In this document: positions 4,625 to 5,681 of the stretch, one piece after another
Layout of the letters: the number at the start of each line of letters is the position of its first letter
Numbering within the stretch: the stretch's first letter is position 1
Origin: an uncultured Micrococcales bacterium
Lineage (GTDB): Bacteria; Actinomycetota; Actinomycetes; Actinomycetales; Microbacteriaceae
Length of the DNA: 5,681 nt
Reading direction: 5' to 3'
Assembly: GCA_903824455.1 (NCBI GenBank)
Contig: CAIJWY010000021.1
Span: forward strand, 1-5,681
Notes under the pieces: model-generated
Databases searched by the model: none
What the model saw: only the letters and a program-made list of their open reading frames with translations
Told to the model about the DNA's origin: nothing
Translations under genes and position numbers: made by a program

Positions 4625-5681
4625 TGACGTCAGAACAGATGAAGCCAACCTGGCTTACCGAACCTAAAGACAACAACCTTTTGGTGGAGCGAATCTGGCC
4701 TGCTAGCGCCGCTCGCGACAATGATGGCGAAGTGCTTTTTGGAGGAGTTCCGGTCAGCGACCTAACCGCTCAGTTCGGAACTCCGCTCTACGTTATCGAC
4801 CAGACCGAATTTGAGAACAGCGCCGAAGCCGTTCGCAAGGCGCTCGACGATGCGGCCAAGAAAATTGGTTCGGAAGCAACCGTTTACTATGCCGGCAAAG
4901 CATTTCTATCTAGCGAAGTGGTGCGCTGGATCGATCGTCTGGGGTTAAACATCGATGTTTCGAGCGGTGGTGAGTTGGCAATCGCGCTCGCGGCTGGAAT
5001 CGATCCGAAGCGAATTGGTTTACACGGTAACAACAAGTCGGCAGCTGAGATTGGACGCGCTGTTTCGGCCGGGGTTGGCGCCATCGTCATCGACAGCGAA
5101 ATCGAGATTGAGCGGATTGCCGCTACAGCGGGAGCCCAAGATCGAGTGCAGCCGGTGCGAATTCGAGTGAACACCGGAGTTCACGCCGAAACTCACGAAT
5201 TCTTGGCTACCGCTCGCGAAGACCAAAAATTTGGAATCGCAATCGAAGATGTTCCAGCCCTGGTTGCCAAGATTCGCTCTCTGAACCACCTCGATTTTCT
5301 GGGGCTACATTCGCACATCGGTTCCCAGATTTTTGAAACCGCCGGTTTTGCCGAAGCGGCGAAGCGTTTGGTCAAATTACACGCCGAGCTACTCAAAACC
5401 GGCCCGGTGCCGCAGTTGAATCTCGGCGGCGGCTTCGGTATCGATTACAACGAAGGCGACCATGCACCTGGCGTTGAAGCCATGGCCGAAGAAATCGTTG
5501 ACGCCGTTGCAAAAGCTTGTGCGAGCGAAGGTATCCCGGTGCCGAAGCTTGCCTTTGAGCCAGGACGCGCCATCGTTGGCCGCGCCGGAGTCACTCTTTA
5601 CAGCGTGGGCACCGTGAAAGATGTAAAACTTAGCGACGGTCAAGTTCGCAAATACGTTTCGGTCGACGGCGGTATGAGCGA
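4624..5681 (+). CDS. lysA: Diaminopimelate decarboxylase, 3' end beyond the window
   Basis: PLP-dependent fold-type III decarboxylase that turns meso-diaminopimelate into L-lysine, the last step of the pathway. 352 codons are present and the frame is open to the window edge. Visible signatures: VYYAGKAFLS (87-96) with the PLP Schiff-base lysine Lys92, the Asp-Val-Ser-Ser-Gly-Gly-Glu block (111-117), HGNNKS (134-139), GLHSHIGSQ (227-235), the phosphate-binding LGGGFGIDY (267-275), EPGRAIVGRAG (312-322) and VDGGMS at the edge. The ATG at 4624 overlaps the argS TGA (ATGA) and has GGAG at 4612-4615, eight bases upstream inside argS; an ATG at 4639 is a less supported alternative. In corynebacteria argS-lysA is a known operon responsive to lysine and arginine; the tight overlap here suggests translational coupling. 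What remains outside is the C-terminal beta domain with the catalytic cysteine. Confidence 0.96.
   Translation, partial: MTSEQMKPTWLTEPKDNNLLVERIWPASAARDNDGEVLFGGVPVSDLTAQFGTPLYVIDQTEFENSAEAVRKALDDAAKKIGSEATVYYAGKAFLSSEVVRWIDRLGLNIDVSSGGELAIALAAGIDPKRIGLHGNNKSAAEIGRAVSAGVGAIVIDSEIEIERIAATAGAQDRVQPVRIRVNTGVHAETHEFLATAREDQKFGIAIEDVPALVAKIRSLNHLDFLGLHSHIGSQIFETAGFAEAAKRLVKLHAELLKTGPVPQLNLGGGFGIDYNEGDHAPGVEAMAEEIVDAVAKACASEGIPVPKLAFEPGRAIVGRAGVTLYSVGTVKDVKLSDGQVRKYVSVDGGMS

Noticed and set aside
1..5681. Mobile element, CRISPR array, prophage, toxin-antitoxin, defence system or riboswitch
   Set aside because: I saw no transposase, integrase, regular direct repeats or long structured leader. Nearly every base is accounted for by housekeeping genes with similar codon use, and the tRNA shows no partial duplicate that would mark an integration site.

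Overview
The window is a stretch of core housekeeping genes, most likely from an actinobacterium. Three things point to a small, moderate-GC member of the Microbacteriaceae, such as the freshwater Rhodoluna/Aquiluna type: the gene orders murI-rph-rdgB and argS-lysA, the GTG/TTG starts with a probable leaderless promoter, and a GC content that looks mid-50s by eye. This placement is an inference from gene order and protein character, not from a search.

Layout. A rightward cluster (95-2201) encodes glutamate racemase (murI), RNase PH (rph) and the house-cleaning nucleotide pyrophosphatase RdgB. The genes are packed with 7 and 0 bases between them, so they probably share a transcript starting at or next to the murI GTG. 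A DedA-family membrane protein (2198-2809, leftward) meets rdgB head-on, and the two stop codons overlap. A tRNA-Arg(CCG) gene (2811-2882, leftward) ends one base before the DedA start codon, so the two probably form a tRNA-mRNA unit. An 83-base divergent intergenic region (2883-2965) carries candidate promoters for both directions and a short perfect inverted repeat. The rightward pair argS-lysA (2966 to the window end) follows, joined by an ATGA overlap. lysA is cut off by the window edge.

Function. murI supplies D-glutamate and lysA makes lysine from meso-diaminopimelate, so both touch peptidoglycan precursor chemistry. rph trims tRNA 3' ends, tRNA-Arg is such a substrate, and argS charges it. 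rdgB removes deaminated purine triphosphates. DedA proteins are linked to lipid-carrier or phospholipid handling and membrane homeostasis.

I found no mobile element, CRISPR array, prophage, toxin-antitoxin or defence gene, and no unexplained long non-coding stretch. I do not see a new system here. The points worth a second look are gene-junction architecture (tRNA/dedA, rph/rdgB, rdgB/dedA) and two substitutions at normally conserved residues (RdgB Gly85, DedA His122).
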